Shown: piece after piece, positions 22,140 to 31,797 of the stretch
Numbering within the stretch: the stretch's first letter is position 1
Layout: each line of letters opens with the position of its first letter
Source of the DNA: Candidatus Gastranaerophilales bacterium
GTDB taxonomy: Bacteria > Cyanobacteriota > Vampirovibrionia > Gastranaerophilales > Gastranaerophilaceae
NCBI GenBank assembly: GCA_944323705.1
Contig: CALUTM010000013.1
Span: 1 to 40,403 of the forward strand
DNA: 40,403 nt
Direction: 5' to 3'
Notes under the pieces: generated by a model
Databases searched by the model: none
The model's input: the letters and a program-made list of their open reading frames with translations, nothing else
What the model was told of the DNA's origin: nothing
Made by a program: the position numbers and the translations under genes

Positions 22140-23486
22140 TTATACCTCTTGTAGTTCTAATTCCTGACGGGTTTTCTCTTCTCTAACAAGTCCGTGAGCA
22201 GTTTTACCCCAGTTCATATCCTTCTTACAGAATAATATTTTACCACAAATAAATAACTCCATTGGAAACCATATTATAAAGAAATAAATCGTCGTTTCCA
22301 AAGCCTGCCGGAATGCCTTAAGTCTCGACAAATTTCCGTAACGACGCAAGCTGTATCTTATCGCTAAGAAAAATCCAAATCCAACAACCGCGGAAACTAT
22401 TAAAGACGACCATAAAACATTATGAAGGCTATACGGATCAATTTTATCCGTCAAAAATTTTACAACCCTGAATGCAACCTCCATCATAAACCATAGCGGC
22501 ATTATAAACTGAGTAATATAAACTGCCATATCAAATCTTGCCCTCAAAGACATTTTCCTGGACTTCATTGCCTCTGCAAAGTACTCCAAATATCGTCTTA
22601 TTGTCCCCTCGAGCCAACGCCTGCGTTGTCTGAAAAGCGGCAGAAGGTATACAATACCCTCCTCATAAACACAAGCCTCAGGGCAAAAACGAACGTCCCA
22701 ACCTTTTATATGAAGCCTTGTGGACATATCCAAATCATCAGTAATCGTATAATTATTCCAACCGTTTATATCCTCAAGAGCAGCACGCTTAATCAGCTCA
22801 CCGTTCCCCCTGAGTTCAACAGCACCCTTAACGGCATCTCTCCCCACCTGAAGATAAGTGTCAAAGGTGTATTCGTTATTCTGACACCTGGTGAGAAAGT
22901 TAATATCCTTATTCCTTATAATTTTTCTTGCTTGAACTGCACCCACGTCAGACGGTTCCAGATTAGGCATAAGCTTATTTAAAAAATCGGGTTCCACCGT
23001 CGCATCAGCATCAAAAACCAAAACAGCATCCCCTTTGGCTATTTTAAAAGCATCGTTAAGAACTGCTGATTTCCCCGGAAAAGCACCCTTCTCTCTTATT
23101 AAAGCCTTAACCTTGTCATGACGTGACTCCAAATCTTTTATCACCGAAGCTGTATTATCGCTGCTTCTGTCATCTATTACTATGACCTCAAATGAAGGAT
23201 AGTCCAAACAGAGAATATTTTCTACCGTGTTTGCAATTACGGTTTCCTCGTTATGTGCAGGTATCATAATTGATACAAACGGTTTGTAATTCTCGTTAAC
23301 CACCGGAGGAAATTTCTTAAGCTTACGTTTCTGATACTTTGTAGCAGCAATGGAATAAAGCCCGTATATTACCATACACACACATAAAATAACGAAACCT
23401 GCTACTGTATTTACATGGTTTTGGAATATGTACAAAAATACTCCCAAACACGATAAAATTACAAATAAAAGAATTCTTTCCCTCAT
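22140..23486 (-). CDS. Processive family-2 glycosyltransferase, membrane-bound
   Basis: A 448-residue GT2 enzyme of the BcsA/NodC/PgaC type. Two N-terminal helices precede the catalytic domain starting FVSIMIPAHNEE (about residues 70-81). Catalytic elements are DDRSSD (105-110), DADA (159-162), TDDLD (249-253) and QRRRW (287-291), the D,D,D,Q(Q/R)xRW signature of processive enzymes that extrude a polysaccharide. Three or four C-terminal helices follow. Such enzymes polymerise poly-N-acetylglucosamine, hyaluronan-like or cellulose-like chains; the product is not decidable here. GGAAG precedes ATG 23486 and TATAAT lies near 23551. apt follows after six bases. Confidence 0.92.
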   Translation of the reverse strand: MRERILLFVILSCLGVFLYIFQNHVNTVAGFVILCVCMVIYGLYSIAATKYQKRKLKKFPPVVNENYKPFVSIMIPAHNEETVIANTVENILCLDYPSFEVIVIDDRSSDNTASVIKDLESRHDKVKALIREKGAFPGKSAVLNDAFKIAKGDAVLVFDADATVEPDFLNKLMPNLEPSDVGAVQARKIIRNKDINFLTRCQNNEYTFDTYLQVGRDAVKGAVELRGNGELIKRAALEDINGWNNYTITDDLDMSTRLHIKGWDVRFCPEACVYEEGIVYLLPLFRQRRRWLEGTIRRYLEYFAEAMKSRKMSLRARFDMAVYITQFIMPLWFMMEVAFRVVKFLTDKIDPYSLHNVLWSSLIVSAVVGFGFFLAIRYSLRRYGNLSRLKAFRQALETTIYFFIIWFPMELFICGKILFCKKDMNWGKTAHGLVREEKTRQELELQEV

Positions 23487-23602
23487 AAACTTCCAGTACT
23501 CATCATCTTTTAGAATAATACGGGCTTAATCCATTATTACTTAACTAAATTATATCAAAAACATTAAGCTTTTTTACGAAAATTCGCAAAAAATAAATTC
23601 AA

Positions 23603-23670
23603 TGTTACATTTCTTAACATTTGGACTCAAAAAAGGCAATTTTTGAAAACTTAAATACTTTATATATATA
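23603..23670 (+). promoter_or_regulatory. Promoter and inverted AATGTAACA motif of the 92-aa gene
   Basis: TGTTACATTTCTTAA (23603-23617), the reverse complement of the 15-mer at 18112-18126, lies 25 bases before TTGAAA (23643-23648), which is 16 bases from TATATA (23665-23670). Confidence 0.6.
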
Positions 23671-23699
23671 CAAGAGATATTTAAGGAGAGTTCAAAAAA

Positions 23700-23978
23700 A
23701 TGTTATTCACTACAGCTAACAACGTTACAGATAATGATATTAAAGATATTAACAACTTCTTCGATGAATTCGAAAACACACAAGCTCCCGTCGTTGAAGA
23801 AAGCAACGTGAATAAATACATTAACTCTCTTGTTACATCTTGCTACCAAAAATCCGTTGAAGATATCGCTAATACTAAAGTCGGAAACAGAATCGTCAGA
23901 AAAAGAAACCTACAACAAGTTATGAGAGAATCGTTCTTCTACGGGGCTAACAGATTCGGTACTAATTTTATCGCTTAA
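23700..23978 (+). CDS. 92-residue unknown protein
   Basis: An unfamiliar small soluble protein: an acidic N-terminal half (NDIKDINNFFDEFENTQAPV) and a basic, helical C-terminal half (VGNRIVRKRNLQQVMRESFF, ending NRFGTNFIA). It has an outstanding ribosome site (TTTAAGGAGAG, eleven bases spacing) and a promoter shared in architecture with the 57-residue gene at 18254, plus a strong terminator. It is monocistronic and very likely well expressed. The acidic-plus-basic layout could suit a nucleic-acid- or partner-binding factor, but no function is assigned. Confidence 0.75.
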   Translation: MLFTTANNVTDNDIKDINNFFDEFENTQAPVVEESNVNKYINSLVTSCYQKSVEDIANTKVGNRIVRKRNLQQVMRESFFYGANRFGTNFIA

Positions 23979-24019
23979 TTAATAATAATTAAAACTCTCT
24001 TATATAATCTTACATCTTA

Positions 24020-26425
24020 CTAAGTTTTACTCCCTTTCAGGGAGTTTTTTTTGTAAGTTTTTCTTGCAATATTATATGTATAAACATTTGTACCATCTTT
24101 GCCTACTGTAAATTTGATGGAATTATTAACATCTGTACGCAGAATACAAGTATTCTTCAAAAGTTCAAGCGTGTAAATATTCGGATGCCCGAACTTATTT
24201 TCGCCAACCGATATAACGGATATTTTCGGGTTAAGATATTTGAGCATTGATTCATTCACGACACCTGCCGCACCGTGGTGTCCGACTTTTAGAACCGTGA
24301 TATCCTTCGGCAGTTCCGACTTTAGCTTATTGAAAGTTTCCGCTCCCGAATCTCCTGTAAAAAGCATTTTGAAATCCTTGTATTCTACAAGGGTGATAAC
24401 GGAAGATTCATTATCGTCATTTTCACGGGAATCATTTGCTATAAAATTAACTATTTTAGGATTATCCGATACCAATTGCCCGCTTTTTGCCAATATTAAA
24501 TTGACGTTTCTTTTCTTTGCAGTTTCATAAATTAATTTTGCCGCATTTGACGGATGATTAAGCGAATTTACATACAGATTCTTTACGCTCACTCCGTTCA
24601 TCAAGTCAACCGCCCCGCCGCAATGGTCATTATCAAAGTGGGTAACAATTATTGCTTCAATATTCTTTATACCTTTATCTCTAAAATATTTTAAAATCAT
24701 TATTTCAGCTTGAGACTTTCCGCCATTATACCCGCTTTTTCCTGTATCTATCATAAGATATTTATTATCAGGAGTCTTTATTAGAAAAGCATCGGCATTT
24801 CCTACGTCAAAAGCGGTGATTTCAAGATTTTTATTCGGAATTGAAATCTGTGATAAAAGCAAAATAAAAATTAAAACCGAAAGAGTTATTTTTAAAAGTT
24901 TTATATATTTTTCTTTTATTTCTTTACTTAAAAATGCCGTAAAGTTAAGTAAAATCGCATAGTAAATTATTATTTGGAAAACGGAAGGATGTGTTGTTTG
25001 CAAAGAAGCGTTCGGAAGCCGCCCCCAAAAATCAGAAATATTTACCAGCACAGTTATTAAGGGATTCAGGATAAAATCAAATATGCGGCATACTATCTCC
25101 GGGGTAATCGGTGCAATCAAAGAACTGACAAAACCTCCAAAACTTATAACCGATAGTATCGGCACACTCATTATATTTGCAAAAACCGAATATAGGCTTA
25201 TATTATTGAAATAAAAAATTTGAACGGGAATTACCCACAATTGGGCAATTATCGGAACGCTTACGGTACCGATAATCCAGTTTACAAACTTATTTTTACT
25301 CTTCAACATAAAAGGTGTCATTACCAAGAGTCCGAAAGTTACAATAAATGAAAGCTGAAAACCTACATCATTTATGTACATAGGATTATAAATGAGCATT
25401 AATAACGCAACAAATGCCAAAAGAGAAACACTGTGAGCATCTCTGTCAATAAGCTTCCCGACCAAAACAAATATAAGCATTGCTGCGGCTCTGACGACAG
25501 AAGCCCCGAGGCCTGTCATCAGGGAATAGACAATGACTGTCAATATACAAAAGGAAATATTTACTTTGTAATTAATTCTGAAAACGGATAGAAAAAAGTA
25601 AAAGAACGAGAAAATAAAAGCAACATTCATACCAGAAGCCGCAAGTATATGCAAAAGCCCCGAATTCACAAAGGAATTTTTTATATACTTAGGCGGAGAA
25701 ACCGCGTCATCACCGAATACAATTCCGCCCAAAATTTCAAGATTAGGGCTTTTCAGATTGCGTGAATGAATCTCAATTATTTTCTCCCTGTAATCATTAA
25801 TCTTCCGTAAACTTTTCTCCATCAAGGTAGAAGGCTGATTGAACATTTGCACGTTCTTTCCGTAAAACACGGCATAAGTTCCGAAATTTCTTAAGTAATT
25901 ACCGTAATCAAACTGAGAAGGATTTCCCGCTTTAAAAGGAGTCGAAAGTCTGCCGTCTATCTTACAACTGTCATAAATTTTAAACTTCTTATCCGAATTG
26001 ACGGTAACAAGAATCTTTTCGTCATCAAATTCTTTGACCGTCGAATCATACTCAATTTTATTAACACTAAAAAAGAAGGTTTGTTTATTACCGTCTTTGT
26101 TCTGCGGAATGGAAAGAATTTTGCCGTAAACAGTCGAATTTACCGGTGCGATATTCAATAAATCGTCTGTTTCTCTAAGCCTGAAAGATGTATTGAGTAC
26201 ACCCAAATAAAATATAATCGCCCACACAAGGACATATTTTGCGGGAAAAAGATTTTTGACCAAGAAAACAATAAGTATCAGAGTCAAAATACCTGCCGTC
26301 CAAAACTGAACTCCCCAAAATACGGAAACAAGTGCCAATATGTAAACACCAACCGTAGCAAGCATTAATATATTTTTGTTCAGGCAAACATTACTACAAA
26401 TATCTTTTAACATACCGTAATCCAT
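24020..26425 (-). CDS. comEC: DNA-uptake channel ComEC/Rec2
   Basis: An 801-residue inner-membrane protein that passes single-stranded DNA into the cytoplasm during natural transformation. The order is N-terminal helices plus a DUF4131-type beta domain, the Competence domain beginning GLLHILAASGMNVAFIFSFF (about residues 248-267) with many helices, and a C-terminal metallo-beta-lactamase-like domain (ITAFDVGNADAFLIKTPDNK; THFDNDHCGG near 596; VGHHGAAG near 716). The domain set is complete. It sits 56 bases downstream of infB, probably the last gene of the prfA-ylxR-infB transcript. Its last codons overlap a terminator used by the opposite strand. No other com genes are in view. Confidence 0.95.
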   Translation of the reverse strand: MDYGMLKDICSNVCLNKNILMLATVGVYILALVSVFWGVQFWTAGILTLILIVFLVKNLFPAKYVLVWAIIFYLGVLNTSFRLRETDDLLNIAPVNSTVYGKILSIPQNKDGNKQTFFFSVNKIEYDSTVKEFDDEKILVTVNSDKKFKIYDSCKIDGRLSTPFKAGNPSQFDYGNYLRNFGTYAVFYGKNVQMFNQPSTLMEKSLRKINDYREKIIEIHSRNLKSPNLEILGGIVFGDDAVSPPKYIKNSFVNSGLLHILAASGMNVAFIFSFFYFFLSVFRINYKVNISFCILTVIVYSLMTGLGASVVRAAAMLIFVLVGKLIDRDAHSVSLLAFVALLMLIYNPMYINDVGFQLSFIVTFGLLVMTPFMLKSKNKFVNWIIGTVSVPIIAQLWVIPVQIFYFNNISLYSVFANIMSVPILSVISFGGFVSSLIAPITPEIVCRIFDFILNPLITVLVNISDFWGRLPNASLQTTHPSVFQIIIYYAILLNFTAFLSKEIKEKYIKLLKITLSVLIFILLLSQISIPNKNLEITAFDVGNADAFLIKTPDNKYLMIDTGKSGYNGGKSQAEIMILKYFRDKGIKNIEAIIVTHFDNDHCGGAVDLMNGVSVKNLYVNSLNHPSNAAKLIYETAKKRNVNLILAKSGQLVSDNPKIVNFIANDSRENDDNESSVITLVEYKDFKMLFTGDSGAETFNKLKSELPKDITVLKVGHHGAAGVVNESMLKYLNPKISVISVGENKFGHPNIYTLELLKNTCILRTDVNNSIKFTVGKDGTNVYTYNIARKTYKKNSLKGSKT
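24029..24052 (+). terminator. Terminator inside the end of comEC
   Basis: ACTCCC / GGGAGT with loop TTTCA is followed by seven T residues. It ends the 92-residue gene's transcript, and on the other strand its bases encode the last residues of ComEC (KKNSLKGSKT). Confidence 0.88.
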
Positions 26426-26481
26426 AAATTATTTGCAAACATGCAAAGATAAACCTATAGACATCAACCTAAACAAAACGT

Positions 26482-28947
26482 CTATTCAAGTTCCGAGCGT
26501 TCGATTTCTTTTGTCGTAGTAAATTTAACGATATCACCCTCTTGTATATCATTAAACTTAACAAAAGACAGACCGCACTCAAATCCCTGTGCAACTTCCT
26601 TCACGTCATCTTTAAATCGTTTTAGCTGATCAACAGCCCCCTTAAAGATTTCCACTCCGTTTCTGTATATTGTTGCGGTATCATTTCTGTTAATCTTACC
26701 TTCTGTTACATAACAGCCGGCAATCTTTTGAACTTTACCAACGGTAAATATTTGTCTTATTTCAGCCTGCCCCGTTGCAACTTCTTTTATTTCCGGTGAA
26801 AGTAAAGATATCATTTTCTTTTCTATATCTTCAAGAACCTGATAAATAATATCATATTTCTTAATAGTGACACCTTCTTTTTCAGCAGCTGCCAATGCGT
26901 TGGAATCTTCTTTGACCGTAAATCCAAGAATTATAGCATTCGATGCGGATGCAAGCATAACATCAGCTTCCGAAATATCACCAACACCGACATGAATAAT
27001 CTTTGTAACAATTTCTTTAGATTCAAGATGAGCAATCGCTTGAGATACCGCCTCAGCAGCACCATGCGTATTTGCCTTTATAATCAAGTTCAGATGCGGA
27101 ACATCACCCTCTGCCGCACCGGATTCTCTTCTCATATGAGCAGGCAACATCGCATCAAGACGTTTGTTCCGCTCTTTTTCTTTACGTTTATCAACAATCG
27201 CCTTCATTTCTTTTTCGTTCTTAACGACTTCAAAGTAATCCCCTGCATTCGGAACTTCCGTCAAGCCCAAAACCTCAACCGGAGTAGACGGTTCAGCCTT
27301 TGTAATCCTTTCGCCTGAATCGGAAAGAAGAGCCCTTACCCTACCGCAAGCAGTACCGACAACAATACAATTTCCTGTTCTTAAAGTACCGTTTTGAACA
27401 AGAAGCGTTGCTACAGGTCCCTTTCCTTTATCAAGGTTTGCCTCAATTACTACGCCCGATGCTTCTGCTTTCGGATTAGCCTTCAAGTCCTGAATTTCCG
27501 CTACCAGTAAAATATATTCCAAAAGTTCGTCAATACCGGTCCCCTGCAAAGCGGAAACCTTAACAGTTATCGTATCACCGCCCCAAGCCTCAGGAACAAG
27601 ACCATGTTCCGTTAACTGCTGCAAAATTTTGTCAGGATCGGCTCCCGGTTTATCAATTTTATTCACTGCAACAATTATCGGCACCTCCGCTGCTTTAGCA
27701 TGGTTTATTGCCTCAATTGTCTGGGGCATTATACCGTCATCTGCAGCTACAACAAGAATTGCAATATCGGTAGCCTTTGCACCGCGTGCCCTCATCTCGG
27801 TAAAAGCTTCGTGCCCCGGAGTATCCACGAATACAATCTTCTTTTCGTGGTTATTATCAAGATATACGGTATATGCACCTATTGATTGAGTTATACCGCC
27901 CACTTCGGTTGCAACAATCTTGTGTTTCGATGCCCTAATACTGTCCAAAAGAGTTGTTTTACCGTGATCAACGTGTCCCATAATACTGACAACAGGTGCA
28001 CGTTTCTTCAATAACTTTTTATCAACCTCTGTTAAAGCCTTTTGCTTCTGTTCTTTTTCCAACTCTTCTTCCATAAAGGCTTCAAAGTCTTCTTCCAACA
28101 CTTCAAGATTGTACTCTTCACAGACCTTTTTAATGGTATCAACGTCAATAAGCTGATTTACGGTTGCCATAACTCCTTGAAACATCAAATATTTAACAAT
28201 TTCAGCAGGAGTCTTATGAATTTTGTCCGCAAGCTCACTTATTGTCATCGGAGAATTAACAACTATCTGTGTAACTTCCTCCTGAGCCTCTTCTTTATGA
28301 GATTTTTTCTTATGCTTTTGAGCCGCAGCCTTTTCCAAAGAAATCATTTCCTGATCTTCTTTTTTGGAATTAAAATCTTTATCTTTTCTTCTGGAATCGT
28401 TTTTCTTCTTAGATGAAGGCCCGCCTTTACCTTCATAAATTTCCTGAGGAATAATTCTACGCTCTACAAGCTTCTTTTCTTGCGGAGCCTTATTAACAAT
28501 CGGCTTATCTTCCTTAGGTTTTTCAGTTTTTTTAACAACATTTACTCCTTTTGCCGGAGCCTTTCTTACAATTTCGATTCTTGATTGATTTTTAGGATAT
28601 TCTATCTTAGTACGCTCTATTCTTACGGCAGGTTTTTCTTCTTGCTTAACCTCTTCCGTTTTTTCTGTTTTTGTTACGGGTTTGCTTTCTTCTTCCTGTT
28701 TAGGTTCTTCCTCTTGTTTGAGCTCTTCTGTCTGAACTTTAGCTTTTTTTACAACAAAAGCTTTAGGTTTGGCGGAAGATTTCTTAGGCATCAAACCCAA
28801 ATGCTCTTTCAGTTTTCGAATTTGCGTAGGATTGACAGTATTAGAGTGAGACTTTACGATAATATCAATTTCTCCAAACTTCTCGATGACTTCTTTGCTT
28901 GTCATACCGAGCTCACGTGCTAATTCACTAACTCTTAAACTGTCCAT
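26482..28947 (-). CDS. infB: Translation initiation factor IF-2
   Basis: An 821-residue GTPase that brings fMet-tRNA to the 30S subunit. It has an N-terminal IF2N segment (SLRVSELARELGMTSKEVIE), a long Lys/Glu/Pro low-complexity linker (about residues 50-230), a second IF2N-like segment (MTISELADKIHKTPAEIVKY), then the G domain with GHVDHGKTT (about 325-333), DTPGHEAFT, NKIDKPGAD and the SALQGTG loop, and the C-terminal beta-barrel and tRNA-binding domains. It starts at ATG 28947 with AAAGGGAAT upstream, 15 bases after the ylxR stop. Confidence 0.97.
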   Translation of the reverse strand: MDSLRVSELARELGMTSKEVIEKFGEIDIIVKSHSNTVNPTQIRKLKEHLGLMPKKSSAKPKAFVVKKAKVQTEELKQEEEPKQEEESKPVTKTEKTEEVKQEEKPAVRIERTKIEYPKNQSRIEIVRKAPAKGVNVVKKTEKPKEDKPIVNKAPQEKKLVERRIIPQEIYEGKGGPSSKKKNDSRRKDKDFNSKKEDQEMISLEKAAAQKHKKKSHKEEAQEEVTQIVVNSPMTISELADKIHKTPAEIVKYLMFQGVMATVNQLIDVDTIKKVCEEYNLEVLEEDFEAFMEEELEKEQKQKALTEVDKKLLKKRAPVVSIMGHVDHGKTTLLDSIRASKHKIVATEVGGITQSIGAYTVYLDNNHEKKIVFVDTPGHEAFTEMRARGAKATDIAILVVAADDGIMPQTIEAINHAKAAEVPIIVAVNKIDKPGADPDKILQQLTEHGLVPEAWGGDTITVKVSALQGTGIDELLEYILLVAEIQDLKANPKAEASGVVIEANLDKGKGPVATLLVQNGTLRTGNCIVVGTACGRVRALLSDSGERITKAEPSTPVEVLGLTEVPNAGDYFEVVKNEKEMKAIVDKRKEKERNKRLDAMLPAHMRRESGAAEGDVPHLNLIIKANTHGAAEAVSQAIAHLESKEIVTKIIHVGVGDISEADVMLASASNAIILGFTVKEDSNALAAAEKEGVTIKKYDIIYQVLEDIEKKMISLLSPEIKEVATGQAEIRQIFTVGKVQKIAGCYVTEGKINRNDTATIYRNGVEIFKGAVDQLKRFKDDVKEVAQGFECGLSFVKFNDIQEGDIVKFTTTKEIERSELE

Positions 28948-28962
28948 TTAATATATTCCCTT

Positions 28963-29214
28963 TCAAATTTTTTTCTTAAGCATATCTTCCAAAAGCCGCT
29001 TATCTATAGATACATTTGTTTTGAGAGCTTTATTCAATCTTAATTTTTTAAAAGCCTTATCTATACAACTTTGATTATAACAAAGATATACAGATCTGCC
29101 AAATATTTCCGAATTCGGGTTTATGACAACCTCTCCGTTCAGATGATTTTTTGTTATCTTTATAAGATTTTCTCTCGGTTTTAGTTCACCGCATCCCGCA
29201 CATTTTCTAAGCAT
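28963..29214 (-). CDS. ylxR: YlxR-family RNA-binding/nucleoid regulator
   Basis: A small YlxR (DUF448) protein: [20 protein letters not shown], then [20 protein letters not shown] and a basic C-terminus. YlxR proteins bind RNA or act as nucleoid-associated regulators and sit between nusA and infB in most bacteria. ATG 29214 overlaps the prfA stop (ATGCTTAG) and has GAGG four bases upstream; a longer frame from 29253 would overlap prfA further. Here the upstream neighbour is prfA instead of nusA. At 83 residues it is of normal length. Confidence 0.9.
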   Translation of the reverse strand: MLRKCAGCGELKPRENLIKITKNHLNGEVVINPNSEIFGRSVYLCYNQSCIDKAFKKLRLNKALKTNVSIDKRLLEDMLKKKI

Positions 29215-30292
29215 CTGCCTCTGCCAACTTTTCAAGCTTAAGCTTTTGATCATATTCGGTAAGCAAATCTATAAGCTCATCTAAATCCCCGTCGATTACG
29301 GTCCAGACATTCAAATTTTGTCCTATCCTGTGATCTGTCAGTCTGCCCTGCGGAAAGTTATATGTTCTTATACGTTCACTCCTGTCGCCCGTTCCTACCT
29401 GAGAGCGTCTAAGGTCCGTTATTTCCTGCATTTGCTTTTGAACTTCCATATCATAAAGCTTAGCCTTAAGAATCTGCAATGCCCGTTCTTTGTTTTGCAA
29501 TTGTGAACGTTCTTCCGTACAGAAAATCATTATTCCTGTAGGTTTATGGAAAACCCTTGCCGCAGTTTCAACCTTATTAACGTTTTGACCTCCGGCTCCG
29601 CCCGAACGTGCCGTTGTAATTTCCACATCGTTCATATTTAATTCGACTTCAACATCATCTACTTCAGGCATAACCGCGACCGTTGCGGTTGAAGTGTGCA
29701 CGCGACCTTGAGATTCCGTTGCGGGAACCCGCTGCACTCTGTGTACGCCGGATTCGTACTTTAAACGGGAATAAATACTGTCACCTTTCATTGAAATAAT
29801 TACTTCGCTTACGCCGCCCGCTTCGCAATCGGTTTTGCTGAGAATTTGTGTCTGCCAACCTTTTTTATCGGCATAACGCAAATACATTCTCATCAAATCT
29901 CCCGCAAAAATATTTGCTTCGTCACCGCCTGCACCGCCACGGATTTCTAACATAATATCTTTATCATCCATCGGGTCTCTCGGTAACAGGAGAATTTTCA
30001 TTTTTTCTTCGTATTCCGCAACTTTTTTTTCGTTTTCTTCCATATCGGATTTTAAAAACTGACGCATCTCTTCATCTTTTTCTTCGTGAATAAGTTGTTT
30101 TGCGTCCTCTATCGCTTCTGTTGCCTTTTTCCAAGCGTAATAAAGTTCAACGGTTTCTTCCATCGATTTTCTTTGCTTTGACAAATCGCGAAACTTGTTA
30201 TAATCCGCTATTACGTTCGGATCGGAAAGAGTTTCTCCCAACTCGACATATTTCTTTTCTATCCGAACTATTTTATCCAACATATCTTTCAT
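29207..30292 (-). CDS. prfA: Peptide chain release factor 1
   Basis: Recognises UAA/UAG and triggers peptide release. The codon-reading tripeptide is Pro-Ala-Thr at residues 190-192 ([15 protein letters not shown]), as in RF1 rather than the SPF of RF2. The catalytic GGQ is at 234-236 in [14 protein letters not shown]. The protein has 361 residues, full length. AGAGGTAAATC precedes ATG 30292 and a promoter is visible upstream. It is the first gene of a translation operon with ylxR and infB, an uncommon order since prfA usually pairs with prmC. Confidence 0.96.
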   Translation of the reverse strand: MKDMLDKIVRIEKKYVELGETLSDPNVIADYNKFRDLSKQRKSMEETVELYYAWKKATEAIEDAKQLIHEEKDEEMRQFLKSDMEENEKKVAEYEEKMKILLLPRDPMDDKDIMLEIRGGAGGDEANIFAGDLMRMYLRYADKKGWQTQILSKTDCEAGGVSEVIISMKGDSIYSRLKYESGVHRVQRVPATESQGRVHTSTATVAVMPEVDDVEVELNMNDVEITTARSGGAGGQNVNKVETAARVFHKPTGIMIFCTEERSQLQNKERALQILKAKLYDMEVQKQMQEITDLRRSQVGTGDRSERIRTYNFPQGRLTDHRIGQNLNVWTVIDGDLDELIDLLTEYDQKLKLEKLAEADA

Positions 30293-30314
30293 AACTGATT
30301 TACCTCTTAAGTAA

Positions 30315-30342
30315 AGTATACTCCAAAAATATCAGAATACAA
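30315..30342 (-). promoter_or_regulatory. Promoter of prfA-ylxR-infB
   Basis: On the minus strand, TTGTAT (30342-30337) and TATACT (30320-30315) are separated by 16 bases, upstream of AGAGG and the prfA ATG. Confidence 0.6.
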
Positions 30343-30422
30343 TTTGTACCGCAACGAGTAGGTTTTGGGCAATTGTAATTTAAAAATTCCTTCATTAATT
30401 TCCCGACACATTTTTTACAAAC

Positions 30423-30451
30423 TTGATTATTTGACAAATGTGTATTAGAAT
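30423..30451 (+). promoter_or_regulatory. Promoter of the TPR lipoprotein-lgt operon
   Basis: TTGATT (30423-30428), a 17-base spacer and TAGAAT (30446-30451) lie about 38 bases before the ATG at 30489. A TTGACA at 30431 is misplaced for this -10. Confidence 0.5.
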
Positions 30452-30488
30452 ACCAATTAAATATTTTCAGATTGAGGATACAGTTGAT

Positions 30489-31019
30489 ATGAAAAAAGCT
30501 TTAATGATTGTGTCAGTGCTGTTTATAGCAGTCGTCACCACAGCTTGTATTAATAATATAGCGGTACAAGAGCTTAATAATAAAGCAGCAGAATATATGG
30601 AAAAAGGTGATTATGAGTCTGCAATGAACAGGTTACAGGCAAGCCTTGATTTAGACTCCACAATGTATGAGACCTATTATAATCTGGGTATTGCGGCAAT
30701 TAATGCAAAAAAATATGAAAAAGCAATTGAAGCTTTTGAAGGCGGAATTAAGATAAAACCGGACTATGCAGATTTTTATTACTCTCTGGGTTTGGCTCAA
30801 ACCGATTTGGCAGACCAGGTACTTGAAGTAACCGATGAAAAAACAAAAATTTCGGATGAAGACAAAGCAAAAGCCGCTGAATTAAAGAAATATGCGGCAG
30901 AGAATTTATCCAAATACTTGGAAATGACGCCTGATACAGAGGACAGGAAAACTATAGAAGAGTTAATTGCCGAAATAAACTTATTCATTAACGGCGAAAC
31001 TTCGAAAGCTGAAGAATAA
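30489..31019 (+). CDS. TPR-repeat lipoprotein
   Basis: A 176-residue lipoprotein from ATG 30489 (GAGG eleven bases upstream). The signal MKKALMIVSVLFIAVVTTAC ends in Cys20, the predicted lipidation site, although the -3 residue is Thr rather than the usual Leu. Residues of about 25-100 hold two to three tetratricopeptide repeats (YESAMNRLQASLDLDSTMYE, then YYNLGIAAINAKKYEKAIEA), followed by a charged helical tail (DEDKAKAAELKKYAAENLSK). Probably an envelope scaffold. Its stop shares a base with the start of lgt (TAATG), the enzyme that would lipidate it. Confidence 0.85.
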   Translation: MKKALMIVSVLFIAVVTTACINNIAVQELNNKAAEYMEKGDYESAMNRLQASLDLDSTMYETYYNLGIAAINAKKYEKAIEAFEGGIKIKPDYADFYYSLGLAQTDLADQVLEVTDEKTKISDEDKAKAAELKKYAAENLSKYLEMTPDTEDRKTIEELIAEINLFINGETSKAEE

Positions 31020-31795
31020 TGTTTAGTTCACCATCTCAAATTTTATGTACCGTTTTCGGTGTTAATATATATTATTACGGTGTCATTATGGCATTAGCAA
31101 TTTCTGTCGGCACTCTGATATCAGATTGGTTAGGAACAAAGTATTTTAAACTTGCAAAAGAAACCGTTATTGATATGGCACCTTATTTAATTATTTTTGG
31201 AATTATTGGTGCGAGATTATATTATTGTGCATTAAATTATGATTTTTATCTGCGATTTCCGACAGAAATAATAGCAATACGTCACGGCGGAATTTCGATT
31301 CACGGAGCTATCCTTGGAGGCGGGTTGGGATTATGGCTGTTTGCAAAAAGACATAACGTTTCTGCCCTCAAGTTATGCGATGTTTGTGCATTTGGTCTGC
31401 CTATAGCACAAGCAATAGGCAGGTGGGGGAATTTTTTCAATTCCGAAGCTTTCGGTATACCCACTAACCTGCCTTGGAAACTGTATATAGCTCCCCAATA
31501 TCGTCCTGTTCCATATCAGGATTGCAACTATTTTCATCCGGCTTTTCTTTATGAAAGCATTTTAGATATTTTCATTTTCATTGTCTTATTTGCTCTCATG
31601 AAAAGCGGCAAAATAAAAAGAGAAGGACATTTTGCTTTAATATATCTTATTTTATATTCAATAGCAAGAATTGCGGTGGAAAGCATAAGATTAGACAGCG
31701 TAAGATATGTATTCGGAATGCCTGTTGCAATATTTATGTCCGTTGGTATAATAATTGTATCGACAATACTACTTCTTATAAAAAGAAAGGGCTGA
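31019..31795 (+). CDS. lgt: Prolipoprotein diacylglyceryl transferase Lgt
   Basis: Transfers diacylglycerol from phosphatidylglycerol to the lipobox Cys of preprolipoproteins. The 258-residue membrane protein has about seven helices, the HGGISIHGAILGGG motif (about residues 85-98) and the Lgt signature GRWGNFFNSEAFG (about 134-146), plus FHPAFLYESILD. It overlaps the upstream lipoprotein stop by one base and is followed three bases later by the OmpH-like gene, so translation is coupled. Confidence 0.96.
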   Translation: MFSSPSQILCTVFGVNIYYYGVIMALAISVGTLISDWLGTKYFKLAKETVIDMAPYLIIFGIIGARLYYCALNYDFYLRFPTEIIAIRHGGISIHGAILGGGLGLWLFAKRHNVSALKLCDVCAFGLPIAQAIGRWGNFFNSEAFGIPTNLPWKLYIAPQYRPVPYQDCNYFHPAFLYESILDIFIFIVLFALMKSGKIKREGHFALIYLILYSIARIAVESIRLDSVRYVFGMPVAIFMSVGIIIVSTILLLIKRKG

Positions 31796-31797
31796 TT

